Assembly: GCA_030762895.1 (NCBI GenBank)
Contig: CM061070.1
Location: 80,839,291 to 80,903,290 of the forward strand
Length of the DNA: 64,000 bases
DNA from: Sophora flavescens
Lineage: Eukaryota; Streptophyta; Magnoliopsida; Fabales; Fabaceae
Direction: 5' to 3'
The position numbers and the translations under genes were made by a program. Positions 23,958 through 35,137 of the stretch are shown here, piece by piece (position 1 is the stretch's first letter; every line of letters starts with the position of its first letter). The notes under the pieces were generated by a model, which saw only the letters and a list, made by a program, of their open reading frames with translations, did not search any database and was not told the DNA's origin.

Positions 23958-24102
23958 TAATTTGTATTACTCTCAGAATACAAATATAATGGAAAGCAAT
24001 TACATTGGAATTGGCAAATTGTCATCACAGTGTGATGTTTAAAGTTTTTTTTTTTTTTTACTACAATTAAACTTTAAAGTTCAAAAATCAAATATGATGT
24101 TA

Positions 24103-24833
24103 GAAAAATGCTAAATTGACACAGAATTTGGGACAACATACGGTACACCGTATGAACAGTCAAGGCACATGACTATGCACTCGTAGCCGCACTTGTCTTG
24201 GCAGATCAGTAGCATTTTTTTTTTAAATTTAAAATTTTTTTGTAAATAAATTTTTTGATTAAGTATGTGTCAATATCTGGTGAACGGGATACAAATATCT
24301 GGTGAATGCCTTCAAATATGTGGTGAATGCCCATACTAAAACCAAGTTTTGGATGCCTTAGATTATCTGGTGAACGTAGTTCAATTATCTGGTGAATGCC
24401 TTTAAATATGTGGTGAATGCTCATACTAAAACCAAGTTTTGGATGCCTTAGAGTATCTGGTGAACGTAGTTCAATTATCTGGTGAATGCCCATACTAAAA
24501 CCAAGTTTTGGATGCCTTAGATTATCTGGTGAACGTAGTTCACTTATCTGGTGAATGCCTTCGAATATGTGGTGAATGCCTATACTAAATTAGCTTGTGG
24601 ATGCCTTAGATTATCTGGTGAACGTAGTTCAATTATCTGGTGAATGCCTTCAAATATGTGGTGAATGCCCATACTTAATCAAAAAATTTATTTACAAAAA
24701 AAATTTAAATTTAAATTTAAAAAAAAAACTGTACTACAGTATCACACAGTGCAACTACAGTATCGCATTGTACGACACTGTTCATACGATTCACCGTATG
24801 TTGTATGTCAAAGTGTGTCAAATTAGCATAAGT
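24103..24833. mobile_element. Mutator-like non-autonomous element 1
   Basis: Terminal inverted repeats of about 50 bases (ATGCTAAATTGACACA on the left; the reverse of the right end is ATGCTAATTTGACACA), both running into an ACATACGGT/CCGTATGAACAGT motif. Flanking 9-base duplication with two mismatches (24094-24102 and 24834-24842). The interior is a tandem array built on TATCTGGTGAA(T/C)G and GGATGCCTTAGA, period about 120 bases. Reading frames through it are by-products of the array. Confidence 0.7.
24250..24680. repeat. Tandem TCTGGTGAATG array in Mutator-like element 1
   Basis: About four imperfect 120-base units, each with several copies of TCTGGTGAA(T/C)G or TGTGGTGAATG and one ACCAAGTTTTGGATGCC. 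Confidence 0.8.
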
Positions 24834-24842
24834 ACGAAGTTA

Positions 24843-25057
24843 TTATATAATTGCTATTCTTTCTCCTTATCTACCTCAACTACCCCCACTCCCATCCAAT
24901 CCCATCAAGTCGCCGTCCATTCAAATTCCGGAAGTCCAAAAGTTCCCTGTCTTCAAGGACGACTATCCATTCATACTTCAGGATCAATTAAACTCAACCT
25001 TTTCTATTTCCATTTTCCATAAGCTGATACTTATGGATCCACGCTTCCAAAGTTCCA
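24843..25057. other. Short unique stretch between the two Mutator-like elements
   Basis: C-rich, exon-like composition (for example CCTCAACTACCCCCACTCCC) unlike its surroundings. It may be a remnant of an older gene split by the second element, but no supported frame is seen. Confidence 0.3.
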
Positions 25058-25066
25058 CACTCAATA

Positions 25067-26060
25067 CAAAAATGCTAAACGGACACAAATTTTGGGACAT
25101 CATACGATTATATCATATAAACAGTGTCGTATAGTATGGTATTGTAGTTGTACTGTAGTAAATCTTTTTTTTTTAAATTTAAATTTTTTTATAAATATTT
25201 TTTTTAATTAAATATGTGTCAATATCTGGTGAATCGGGTACAAATATCTGGTGAATTCAGTTCATTATCTGGTGAATGGGTTTTTTTGAGAAATAATTTT
25301 TTTGATTAAGTATGTGCAAATATATGGTGAATCCGGTATAAATATCTGGTGAATTCAGTTCATTATTTGGTGAATAGGTTTTTTGGAGAAAAAAATTGTG
25401 GTTTAAGTATGTGTAAATATATGGTGAATCAGATATAAATATCTGGTGAATTCAGTTCATTATCTGGTGAATGTGTTTTTTTTTAATAAATAAAATTTGT
25501 TGGTTAAGTATGCGTAAATATCTGGTGAATCAGGTACAAATATCTGGTGAATTCAGTTCATTATCTGGTGAATAGGTTCATTATCTGGTGAATATGTTTT
25601 TTTGAGAAATAAATTGTGGTTAAGTATGTGCAAATATATGGTGAATCATGTATAAATATCTGGTGAATTCAGTTCATTATCTGGTGAATGTGTTTTTTTT
25701 ATAAATAAATTTTGTTGGTTAAGTATGTGTAAATATCTAGTGAATCGGGTACAAATATCTGGTGAATTCAATTCATTATCTGGTGAATGAGTTTTTTTGA
25801 GAAATAATTTTTTTGTTTAAATATGTGCAACTATCTGGTGAATCAGGTATAAATATCTGATGAATTCAGTTCATTATCTGGTGAATGGGTTTTTTTGAGA
25901 AATAAATTTTGGTTAAGTATGTGCAAATATATGGTGAATCAGGTATAAATATCAGGTGAATTCAGTTCATTATTTGGTGAATGTGTTTTTTTAGAAATAA
26001 AATTTACTGTAGCAGTGTCGCGTATGATGTCCATTTTTCCGTGTCCGTTTAGCACGGCTC
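25067..26060. mobile_element. Mutator-like non-autonomous element 2
   Basis: Inverted ends (ATGCTAAACGGACACA on the left, GTGCTAAACGGACACG in reverse on the right), both followed by GGACATCATACG. It is flanked by a perfect 9-base target duplication CACTCAATA (25058-25066 and 26061-26069), diagnostic of Mutator-like transposition. The interior is a tandem array of TCTGGTGAAT motifs like that of element 1. No transposase. Confidence 0.85.
25215..25985. repeat. Tandem TCTGGTGAATTCAGTTC array in Mutator-like element 2
   Basis: Six to seven units of about 110-120 bases, each of the form AAGTATGTGCAAATAT, GGTGAATC, AAATATCTGGTGAATTCAG, TTCATTATCTGGTGAATG, T-run. They differ from the units of element 1 but share the TCTGGTGAAT core. 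Confidence 0.8.
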
Positions 26061-26069
26061 CACTCAATA

Positions 26070-26585
26070 TATCTTGTGAGGCAGAGACAAGAGCATCGGA
26101 GTGGGAAGCAGGAGCATCAGCATCGGAGGCTGAGATTGGGATCGGCGGTGGCGTACGCCATGGGAGGCCTGGACGGCGGGATGCGTTTCTGGTCCTGATC
26201 TGCTACTGAGGTGAGATCGCGTTTTTGGAAAGGTAGAAAAAGGACACCCAGTTTTTGGACCGACGAGTCTTCAAAATCGGTCCCGATTTGACGGTTCGAG
26301 CGATTCGTCCCGATTCTAGTAGTTCATTCCGGTTCTTTGACGATTCAAACAGACTAGCGATTCTATATGCCTGACCGGATCGTATACACGACCGGTTCTC
26401 GATTCAACCGAACACAGATTCCAACTACTAGTTTTGTTTGCAAGATCCACGAGTTATAGCAAAATATATTTCCAACCTCTCTTGCATGGGTGGTCCTCTT
26501 TAGAAGTGGGTCCATTATAATGCTAAATGTAACGGTCCATGAATCTCATATCCGTACATTTAATGTAGGAGGAAGACTTGGTTAT
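26070..26585. other. Upstream region of the CNL gene
   Basis: Bases 26070-26215 are GC-rich with GAGCATCGGAG-type repeats and a short frame, perhaps continuous with 24843-25057 before the Mutator-like insertion. Bases 26250-26420 are a decayed repeat with CGGTTCGA/GATTCG motifs. No clear gene. Confidence 0.35.
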
Positions 26586-26598
26586 TATAAAAAAAAAA
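26586..26598 (+). promoter_or_regulatory. Putative TATA box of the CNL gene
   Basis: TATAAAAAAAAAA, 113 bases before the chosen ATG, a plausible distance for a plant promoter with a short leader. Position-based inference. Confidence 0.4.
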
Positions 26599-26698
26599 CT
26601 GACTTGGTTTGTGTGAAGAATCATTGCAACATCAAAGTCCTGGATACAGTACAACACTTTTCTATCTCTCCATTTCTCATTTCCTTGTGATCATTCCC

Positions 26699-29293
26699 AT
26701 GGCTGAATTGTTCCTCTTCAGCATTGCTGAGTCACTTATAGCAAAGCTTGCTTCTTCTACAAATGAAGAAGCTTTTCGAGTCATTCGTGTATACAAGGAT
26801 CTGCGTGAGTTTAAACAGACACTGTCATACGTCAAAGCTGTGTTGTTGGACGCTGACCAAAAGAAAGAGCACAACCATGAGGTGCAGGAATGGTTGAGGC
26901 AAATCAAACGTGTCTTCTGTGATGCCGAAAACGTGTTGGATGAGTTTGAGTACGAAACATTACAAAAGCAAGTGGTTAAAGCTCAAGGTAGTGTCAAGAC
27001 TAAGGTATGCCGCTTCTTCTCAAGCTCTAATCCACTTGTTTTTCGTTATAGGATGGCTAAGAAAATCAAAAAAATGAAGAAGAGACTAGACAGGGTTGCA
27101 GCCAATAGGCATAAGTTTGGTCTTCAAGTCATTGATGTTGATACACAAGTTGTGCATGCTAGAGAAATGACATACTCCAGTCTGAATGATTCAGATGTGA
27201 TAGGAAGAGAACGTGATAAAGAAATAATCATTGACTCTTTGATGCAGCAGAATCCCTGTGGTGATGATCTAAGACTCTCTGTTATCCCTATTGTGGGGAT
27301 GGGAGGTTTGGGTAAGACCACACTTGCAAAGTTTGTGTTTAATGATAAGATGATACATAAGTCTTTCCCATTGAAGATGTGGGTATGTGTTTCTAATGAC
27401 TTTGATATTAAGCAAATAGTTATTAAAATAATCAATTCTGCTTCTGTTGATGCTCCTGCCCCTGCTCATTGGCAAAATTTGAAAGAATTAGATATGGAGC
27501 AACTACAAAATCATCTAAGAAACAAACTTGCTGATAAGAAGTTTCTACTTGTCTTGGATGACCTATGGAATGAGGACCGTGTTAAATGGGTTGAGTTGAG
27601 GAATTTAATACAAGTGGGTGCGGAAGGAAGTAAAGTTCTAGTCACTACACGTAATCATTCCATTGCTTCCATGATGGGCACCATTCCCCCTCATATCTTA
27701 AAAGGTCTTTCTTCGAACGATTCATTGTCTCAGTTGAAAAAATGGGCATTTAAAGAAGGAGAAGAGGAAAACTATCCAGATTTGATAGATGTTGGAAGAG
27801 AAATTGTGAAAAAATGTCGAGGGGTTCCTTTGGCAATAAGAACAATAGGGAGTTTGCTATTTTCAAAAGTTAAGATAGATGAGTGGGAAGCTATTAGGGA
27901 TAATGAAATTTGGAATTTGCCACAAAAGAAAGATGACATTTTACCTGCACTCAAATTAAGCTATGATCAAATGCCATACCATCTGAAGCAATGTTTTGTC
28001 ATTTTCTCCCTTTATCCAAAGGATTTTTTATTTAACAGTTTTCATATAACTTGCTATTGGGCTGCACTAGGTCTCCTTTCATCACCAAACAAAAATAAAA
28101 CTTCGGTGGATGTTGCAAATCAATATTTGTATGAGCTAATGTTGAGATCTTTTCTTCAGAATTTTGTCGATGTTGGCAGTTTTTATTCTTTTGAAATACA
28201 TGATTTGGTGCATGATCTTGCTCTTTATGTTTCAAAAGATGAGTGCCTAATGGGAAATTCCCTGCTTCAAAATATACCAGAGAATGTTCAACATCTATCT
28301 TTCGATGGAAACAATATGCTTGACAAATATTTCAACTCAAATCCTAAAGGTATGAGAACCATATTGTTTCCTATTGAAGGAGTGGGAGCAAGCAGTGAAG
28401 CTTTTTTGAATTTGTGTGTGTCAAGGTACATATACTTGCGGATTTTAGATTTAAGTGATTCTACGTATGAGAGTTTGCCCCAGTCCATTAGTAAGTTGAG
28501 ACATTTAAGATTTTTCAGCCTTATGAATAATGGAAAAATTAAGAGACTCCCCAATTCTATTTGCAAGCTCCCAAATTTGATAGTTTTGAGTCTTGGTGGG
28601 TGTACAGAGCTTGAAATATTTCCCAAAGGATTAAGAAACTTGATTAATCTCCAGGGGATGGATATAACCACAAAGCAATTTGCTCTCCCTGAGAATGACA
28701 TTGCAAACCTGAGTTCTCTCACACATCTAACTATCATTTCTTGTGAGAATCTGGAGTCTTTGTTTGTTGGGGTAAAACTTCCTACTCTTAAACTATTGCA
28801 GGTTGCTAATTGTGGGAGTCTAAAGTCTTTGCCAATTGACATGAACCATTTTCCTCAATTAGAGACTTTGTATGTTCAGAACTGTGGCAATTTGGAATTG
28901 TCAAGTGGACATGACGACCAAAACTCCAAGTTGAAGTTAAAAGCAATTGGCCTTTTTTCTTTGCCACAACTGGTGACCTTGCCTCATTGGGTTCAAGAAT
29001 CTGCAAACACATTACAATCCTTGATAATTGTCGATTGCGAGAACCTTGAGGTGCTTCCTGAATGGCTGTCAACTTTGCGTTATCTGAAAACATCTTCTCT
29101 CATTGATTATACAAAGTTGAAGTCACTCCCCAATGATTTCCATCACCTAGTCGCCCTTAGATTTTTGAAAATTGAAGGTTGTCCTAAATTATGTGGAGAA
29201 TGCCAGTCGCAAGTTGGAGAGTATTGGCCCAAAATATCTCACATCAGAGGCATTACCTTCGTTCAACCAGAAGAGGAAGATCTACAACAGTAA
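26699..29293 (+). CDS. CC-NB-LRR (CNL, RGA2-like) disease-resistance-type protein
   Basis: Single-exon gene, 864 residues. The start at 26699 is preferred over an ATG 90 bases upstream because MAELFLFSIAESL is the usual N-terminus of this family and the extra 30 residues resemble leader. Rx-type coiled-coil domain 1-150 with the EDVID-like DAENVLDEFEYE (75-86); NB-ARC with P-loop GMGGLGKTT (200-208), RNBS-A around 225-238, kinase-2 LVLDDLW (284-290), kinase-3 GSKVLVTTR (310-318), GVPLA (375-379, usually GLPLA), RNBS-D CFVIFSLYPKD (432-442) and an MHD motif in the form IHD (500-502). Irregular leucine-rich repeats fill about 530-850 (LRILDLS, LPNSICKLPNLIVLSL). Such proteins act as intracellular nucleotide-switch immune receptors. 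Length is at the short end for the group but no break is visible. Likely functional; the recognised ligand cannot be told. Confidence 0.93.
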   Translation: MAELFLFSIAESLIAKLASSTNEEAFRVIRVYKDLREFKQTLSYVKAVLLDADQKKEHNHEVQEWLRQIKRVFCDAENVLDEFEYETLQKQVVKAQGSVKTKVCRFFSSSNPLVFRYRMAKKIKKMKKRLDRVAANRHKFGLQVIDVDTQVVHAREMTYSSLNDSDVIGRERDKEIIIDSLMQQNPCGDDLRLSVIPIVGMGGLGKTTLAKFVFNDKMIHKSFPLKMWVCVSNDFDIKQIVIKIINSASVDAPAPAHWQNLKELDMEQLQNHLRNKLADKKFLLVLDDLWNEDRVKWVELRNLIQVGAEGSKVLVTTRNHSIASMMGTIPPHILKGLSSNDSLSQLKKWAFKEGEEENYPDLIDVGREIVKKCRGVPLAIRTIGSLLFSKVKIDEWEAIRDNEIWNLPQKKDDILPALKLSYDQMPYHLKQCFVIFSLYPKDFLFNSFHITCYWAALGLLSSPNKNKTSVDVANQYLYELMLRSFLQNFVDVGSFYSFEIHDLVHDLALYVSKDECLMGNSLLQNIPENVQHLSFDGNNMLDKYFNSNPKGMRTILFPIEGVGASSEAFLNLCVSRYIYLRILDLSDSTYESLPQSISKLRHLRFFSLMNNGKIKRLPNSICKLPNLIVLSLGGCTELEIFPKGLRNLINLQGMDITTKQFALPENDIANLSSLTHLTIISCENLESLFVGVKLPTLKLLQVANCGSLKSLPIDMNHFPQLETLYVQNCGNLELSSGHDDQNSKLKLKAIGLFSLPQLVTLPHWVQESANTLQSLIIVDCENLEVLPEWLSTLRYLKTSSLIDYTKLKSLPNDFHHLVALRFLKIEGCPKLCGECQSQVGEYWPKISHIRGITFVQPEEEDLQQ

Positions 29294-29533
29294 GATGGAT
29301 GGAAGAATAAGAAGAGTTGGAGGAAGAGAAGAAAAAAAAAGAAGATGAAAGTTGTAATAACCCAGATAAATGTTGAAGGACTTCAATTTTCTTTAGGTTT
29401 CCACACTGTGGATTGTTGTTTTCGACAACTTTTTTATGTGTTTTGAATTATGCCAGGTTCACTGCATTTTGCAATTCGGTTGTTTGTTTGTTTGTTTCAT
29501 GTATGCCTATGTGATGGTATCTCTTTTATGAGT
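29294..29533 (+). other. 3' flank (probable 3' UTR) of the CNL gene
   Basis: A/G-rich just after the stop, then T-rich with TTTGTTTGTTTG. No other feature before the CACTA end. Confidence 0.4.
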
Positions 29534-29765
29534 CACTACAAAAAAAAAAAAAAGTTGATTTAGAGCGACCGAAATTACGATCGATTACATGATTTTCATA
29601 TTTTTTTATAAAACCTGTGTTTATCGACCAATTTATCGACCAATTTGTATGGTCGCAAGTTCAGTGGTCGCTAAATCGGTCGCTAAACCACTTAATTACA
29701 AAGTCAAATTTTTTGACTTTATTTGTGATCGAAATAACGACCGATTTAATTTTAATGATAATATT
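29534..29765. mobile_element. CACTA-type transposon end, interrupted by the retroelement nest
   Basis: Starts CACTACAAAAAAA, followed by repeated CGACCGA / TCGGTCGCTAAA motifs in both orientations (29571-29750), a typical subterminal array. It is cut at 29766 by a Tekay-like LTR. The other terminus is not in the window, so it probably lies beyond 64000. Confidence 0.65.
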
Positions 29766-32700
29766 TGTAACACCCCCCTTGGGCATTACCTTGTGAACAC
29801 GTGCAGAAATAACATTAAAAGGAATTTACTGGTTGCTTTCGGAAAATATAATTTTCTAGTTACTTATCCATTTCAAAATTAGTGATAATTTTTTTTTTCT
29901 TTTTCTTTTACTCCACATACAATCCAACACCATTAACATAATATACATAAGTATCATAAGAGTTTTACACTTAGACCTTCACATAATAAGTCATCTCCCA
30001 AGGTCATAACATAAGAATATAAAGACATAACTACAACGTAGCGGTATTCTGACACCACAATCCAACAAGGATGGCTCTCAATAGCCAAGTCCACATACTA
30101 ATAAATATCAAAAGTCCTACAGCTGGTCAATACGATTATTCACTGTTGGGAAGACGACCATGGTTCTCCCAACCTATCGAAATATCCGGGGAGGATACCT
30201 CTATTCCTAATCTACAAGAAAACTGGTAAGTAACCACAGAGGTGGTAAAGGTATCTCCACGGTCAAAGTCTGACACGTACGTTATGTAGGTCTTGAATTA
30301 GTACCATCAATGATACAAACTAGATCGGTGTAAGTGGCACTCCTAGCTCCCGTGTTGATCAGCCAAGCCTCACCATTGTCGACATTCACACAGATCAAGG
30401 ATCTGGTCCTTAAGTACGACAGACTCGTCTCCTCGGAATTCATCTGTACTCATACACACACACACACACACACACAGTAGAGGAAACAACAACAAATATG
30501 TAAGGGTGAAATACCAATATATGAGTTTTGATAAGACAACCACATGCGCGACACACAAAACAACATATACCAGGTATTCACAGCATACAAAAATTATCCA
30601 AACAATGGAATAATTTTATCAAAGGGTTTCATACCCGACAGTCATCGTCATTTTATAAAAATGCATGACACTTCAATATCCAGGCTCTAATTTAATACCT
30701 AATCTTCGGAGATCCCAACTTCTTTCAAATGAGCGGATCAGGCTCAGAAGCACATTCATCTCAACCTCATGCGACCATTGTTCAAACAGCTATTGCAACT
30801 GTTCACACGACCCCTCTGTGACAACCACTCAAATAACTATTGAAGTTGTACACAGGTTACATTTTCGGATAATCCACTTCAACCTCATGTGACCATTGAT
30901 CAAATAGTTATTGCAACTGTGCACATGACCCCTCAGTGACAACCACTCAAACAGCTATTGTAGTTGTACACAGATAAATAACCACTCAAACAGCTATTGC
31001 AGTTATGCATAAATATTATCCGACTTCGTATGATAGCCACTCAAACAGCTATTGCAGCTTAGCCATACGACCCCTTGTGACAACTATCCAACTATTGTTG
31101 TAGTCATACACATGGTAACTCATTGGTCCACACAGAACACAATAGTTACTGCGATCAATGGAGTTTATTGTCCATAACCTATTGAATAACTCAAAACCTC
31201 AATAGTCATCGCATTAAATTGGAAACAAAGTCCGGTAAAGATACATTGGCTCACTCAGAATCCAATGATCAAATGGAAACATAGTCCATCAAAGATACAT
31301 TGATCCACTCAGGACTCAATGATCATAACACAAGACACGTATGCCAAAAATGCACGAGAAAAACTTTTATTCTCATTTCGTTTTCTTTGTCTTAATAATC
31401 TTTCCTTGTTGAAGCTCAAAGCTCACAACCATGCTTAATTTTATATTAAGACTTTTTCACTGTAAAGCAAACACATGACACACAGTCCAAGTGTTTTAAA
31501 CTTAACACATGACATAAAAGTCTGAGTGCTCAATCACAAAGCCCTAAACTGATGCACCAGTCTTAGGCTCACGGATATGGAATTCACATTTTCCACATCA
31601 AATTTAGGACACAGTCCACAAAATCTTTGCAGGACACTCAGGTCAATGATACAGATCCCTAATCTACTTGTCCACAGAACACTAAAACCCCGACGTCTCG
31701 GTCACAAGGTTCGTTTATCCTTTGTGAAAACATTTCGCTCAGTGAAAAACAAATACAAAAACAAAACCTCCGAAAACTTATCCAAGTTTAACGTAACAAT
31801 TTCACTGAATAAAATTCTCTTACAAAAATTCTTTTCTGTTAAAATGTTGATCAAACGTGAAAATCATTGATAAATTCTTTTCTTTCACATTACTTCATTT
31901 CTGAAAAATCGTTCTCATAAAAATATCAACTTTTAAAAAGTCCTTTCTAAATAAAAATTATAATAATATAATAACACATTTTTCTCAAAATTTCTCATAA
32001 AAATCTTTTTATAACTTAAATGACTTTTCTGTCATAAGTAATTGTTCCGACATTAATATTACGTTATTTTCGTAACTTAATCACTTTAAATAACATTTTA
32101 TAATAAAATTGAATTTATTTTTGAAAAACTAGCGCCTGTGAAAAATTTTCACAGTTCAGCCCTTATGTCACTTATTGACACATTTTCTACAAAAATATTA
32201 TTAAAATAATATTTTTTCACTTTTTCTCAAATTCCCACAAATTAATCACCCTGATTAATTATTCAAGCTTATTAAACTTTTATCCTCAAATTAATTTAAA
32301 CACTGACCAATGGCAGGTTTCTCAATCCGTCACTCAACAGCAGATAATTTCACCACAATATAGCATGACATACATCCAAATCATGGTATGCATCACAATT
32401 ATAATTTAACACTCGGATTATAATCATGTAGATCAACATATCACAAGTAAATCAACATATCACAAATAATCAAATAAGCATATAACCAATTTAAACAATA
32501 AACAATTTTAAAAATCACAGGGAATCACGACAGATAATTTACAGACAACTCTAAAAATTAGTATGAGATTATCTTAAACTCCTCAGGCAAACTCCCCCTA
32601 CCTCTTGAAGATTCAAGTGTTTGTTTCACGAACGATTTCCCAATTTGGATTCGGTTTCCTTCGTACCGCTTAGATCAACTAGACCCAAATTGATCCTTCA

Positions 32701-32823
32701 CACAAATCATAATAAAAAATTAACAAAATCAAACTAAACTTGTTTAGTTCATAAGGGCTATGGTTCGGTCTTCACTAAATCATTAGACTAGGGATGCTAA
32801 AAATTTCTAACTTATGGATTTAT
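29766..32823 (-). repeat. Minus-strand Tekay-like element: 3' LTR, left part
   Basis: In plus view begins TGTAACACCCCCC; the far end of the same LTR is at 61083 (GGGGTGTTACA), giving the inverted TGTAACACC/GGTGTTACA ends common in Tekay/Del chromoviral LTRs. With the right part (59513-61083) the LTR is about 4.6 kb. It is split by the plus-strand Tekay-like element, whose TTTAT duplication marks the break. A CA microsatellite lies at 30454-30476. Continuity across the insert is inferred from the nested structure, not from a second complete copy. Confidence 0.7.
30755..31130. repeat. Tandem repeat of CACTCAAACAGCTATTGCAG units
   Basis: Four to five imperfect units of about 75 bases containing CTCAAACAGCTATTGCA followed by GTTGTACACA or CATACGACCCC, inside the long LTR. 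No coding potential. Confidence 0.75.
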
Positions 32824-33602
32824 TGTAACATCCCAAAAATTGACTACTAGTTAATTTGATAGGAATTAAATTATTAGAATTATTATATTTCAATTTTAAA
32901 GTGTTTAAAATCTCTTAAGTGGCTCAAAAAAGGTTAAATAGATAGTTTGAGTGTTTTAGGCTCAATTTCGCATAATAGATTTCCTATGACTAGATACCTA
33001 ACTTCAGATGGATAATTCATAACCAAAGAGAACTTGTTTGAATTCGAGGTCGTCATAATAAATATAACTCTGTCTCTTAGCTTTCCATAGACACCAAATT
33101 CGTCTAAATTGGATTCTTGTAGCTTAAGTTATGACCAAATTCGTACACACTATTCATGTTCCAACGCCAGAACCCTTTTTTAACTTCTATCCCCGTTTTG
33201 TCCATCTAAATGTCCGTTTCAGATTTTGTGGTCTTCATAAAAGTTGTTCACAATTATTTTATCTTTCCAAATATATAAAATTTATAATTTTTGGATGTCT
33301 ATAAATCAAGATATGTGCAAAATATAGCACCATATGCACAATAAGCGGGCTTAGCATGTTTTTACATGTTTTGGGCTATTGGGGGCTCTATAAATAGAAT
33401 CTTAACACTCTTAGGGTACGTTTTTGAACCCTAATAACACCTAGAAACTCAAACGACTAAGAAGAGAAGAAATTCAAGGATTAAGAAGAGAGAGTTGTGG
33501 AAGAGGGAGTCTAGGAAGAGGAAGATGATGAGAACTCTTGGCAAACGTTAGGATTCGTTGTAGGAAATGCTTAGAGCTACTTGGAGGTCTTCAAGAGGTG
33601 AG
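32824..33602 (+). repeat. 5' LTR of the plus Tekay-like element, first part
   Basis: Starts TGTAACATCCC; aligns with 57237-58007 with many substitutions. It ends at GAGGTGAG, then the 5-base GAAAC (33603-33607) and the inserted block. Confidence 0.85.
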
Positions 33603-33607
33603 GAAAC

Positions 33608-35137
33608 TTTTTAGGCCAAGTAGCTATTTCAAAGAAAATTGCCTAAATCATTTGATGCAAACATATAAACATGCAAACTATGAAGAGATTCAAGCAAATC
33701 CGGGAAAGTGCAACTTAAAAGTGATTCACACAATTAAAAACAATGTTGGAGGCTCAAATTCCTCACCTGGACATTTTTCGCAAATTGTTTGACCGAGATA
33801 CAATCCCTAGTGTGTGCAACCCTTCACCCCAAACTTATCATAAATTATGCAATCACAATAAAATTTCTCAAAATCCAATTTTCAATTTTTCACATGGGGA
33901 TCAATTTTCAGATTTTCAAAACCTAGGGGAAAATCATCAAAAATCAACATATATTTAAGAAATCGATTAAAGCTAATTTCGCAAGAGTCTACCGAGGTCG
34001 AACACAAGGATTGGGTTACCAATTCTACTAATTTCGCAAGAAATTCAATAGGTTCAGTTAAGCGAAGAAAATTGTTGTGAGAGAGATGAAGATTGCAATT
34101 CAATTAAGAAATCGATTAAGGCTAAGGTGAATGAATTCAGAAATTTAAAATATCTAGGGTTTCAAATCCACCTACCCAATCATGCATAATACCCAAGTGA
34201 TTATGTATTCCTCCCTAGGTTCATTTACAATGTCAACCGGGACCCCCAATTTCTCCTAAATTCACAGCCGTGCGCAATAGGACGTATTCAACGATTTGGA
34301 TTATTTACTCACCAAGTCTCATAATCCTAATCCTCGAATTCTGTTAATTCTTGTTCCCTACGTGGTTGCACTAATCTCCTACCCACTATCGTGCAATATT
34401 AAATTAGTGATCCCAATTCAAGTTCTAAAACGCGAATCGCCGGTCGGCCTTAACGCGTTTAACTAGTTAATCATGCTAGCATATGATCAACACAATAATA
34501 TCCGAATTGGAAACATTTATTGAAAGAAGGGGAGAAATAACATACATCACGTGAACACTACACAGCCATGGGTGGCTTCATCGATCCCCTAGACAAGAGG
34601 ATTAGTTCCTCATGTCCGTAACAACAACGCCCGTACAATCGGAATTCATCCTAAGCCTATGAATTAAGAGAAAAGAAGAGAAGACGAAATCCCAGAATAA
34701 GGGTTACAAAAAGTCTCTGAAAATTCTGATCCAAAAAGTCCTCTTTTCTGTTCTGATCTGCTCTATTTATAAGGAGGCCACGCGTCACGGCCGTGACGGT
34801 CATCACGGCCAGGCCGTGGACGCTTCTCGCTTCGGCGCACACGGGATTTGAACATTCGCGACGCGAAGGATGTCTCGCGACGCGAGTCTTCTTGTCACGG
34901 CCCGTGATGTCAATCACGGCCAGGCCGTGATGTTCTCTGCCTTGTGTGGATTTTAGGTCACGGCCGTGATATACATCACGGCTAGGCCGTGATGGTCTCT
35001 GACTTGTATGGCTTTTAGGTCACGGCCGTGATATACATCACGGCTAGGCCGTGATGGTCTCTGATTCTGGTACTTTTCTGGAGTTCACACACTCGCGACG
35101 CGAAGGACGTCTCGCGACGCGAACCTTCCTGTCACGG
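33608..35137 (-). repeat. Family D: eroded Athila/Tat-type LTR, left part
   Basis: Minus-oriented LTR-like DNA. A TATTTATA-type promoter box in reverse (about 34764-34771) is followed leftward by pyrimidine-rich sequence. Several CACGGCC palindromes (34787-35050) and TCGCGACGCGA palindromes (about 34857-34884 and 35092-35122) fill the U3 side. The left limit is uncertain and 33608-33960 may belong to something else. The right part continues after family B at 42528-42885, which ends GAGGCTTATCA, the inverse of an Athila-type LTR start TGATAAGCC. Confidence 0.5.
34787..35137. repeat. CACGGCC palindrome array of family D
   Basis: Repeats of GTCACGGCCGTGAT and ATCACGG(C/G)TAGGCCGTGAT separated by GGTCTCTGACTTGTATGG-type spacers, about 70-base period, plus two TCGCGACGCGA-containing inserts. 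GC-rich island in AT-rich DNA. Confidence 0.85.

Noticed and set aside
24206..25022. Frames of 95 and 141 codons in the Mutator-like element 1
   Set aside because: They read through the tandem array; the repeated peptides follow from the DNA period.
24250..25985. CRISPR-like look of regularly spaced repeats
   Set aside because: Units vary in length and sequence, lie inside transposons with inverted ends, and the context is a plant nuclear genome.
26609..26698. 30-residue N-terminal extension of the CNL frame
   Set aside because: The family normally starts at MAELF-like sequence; the upstream codons look like leader and lie close to the TATA-like box.
29589..29882. 97-codon frame across the CACTA/LTR junction
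   Set aside because: It spans the end of one transposon and the start of another, so it is accidental.
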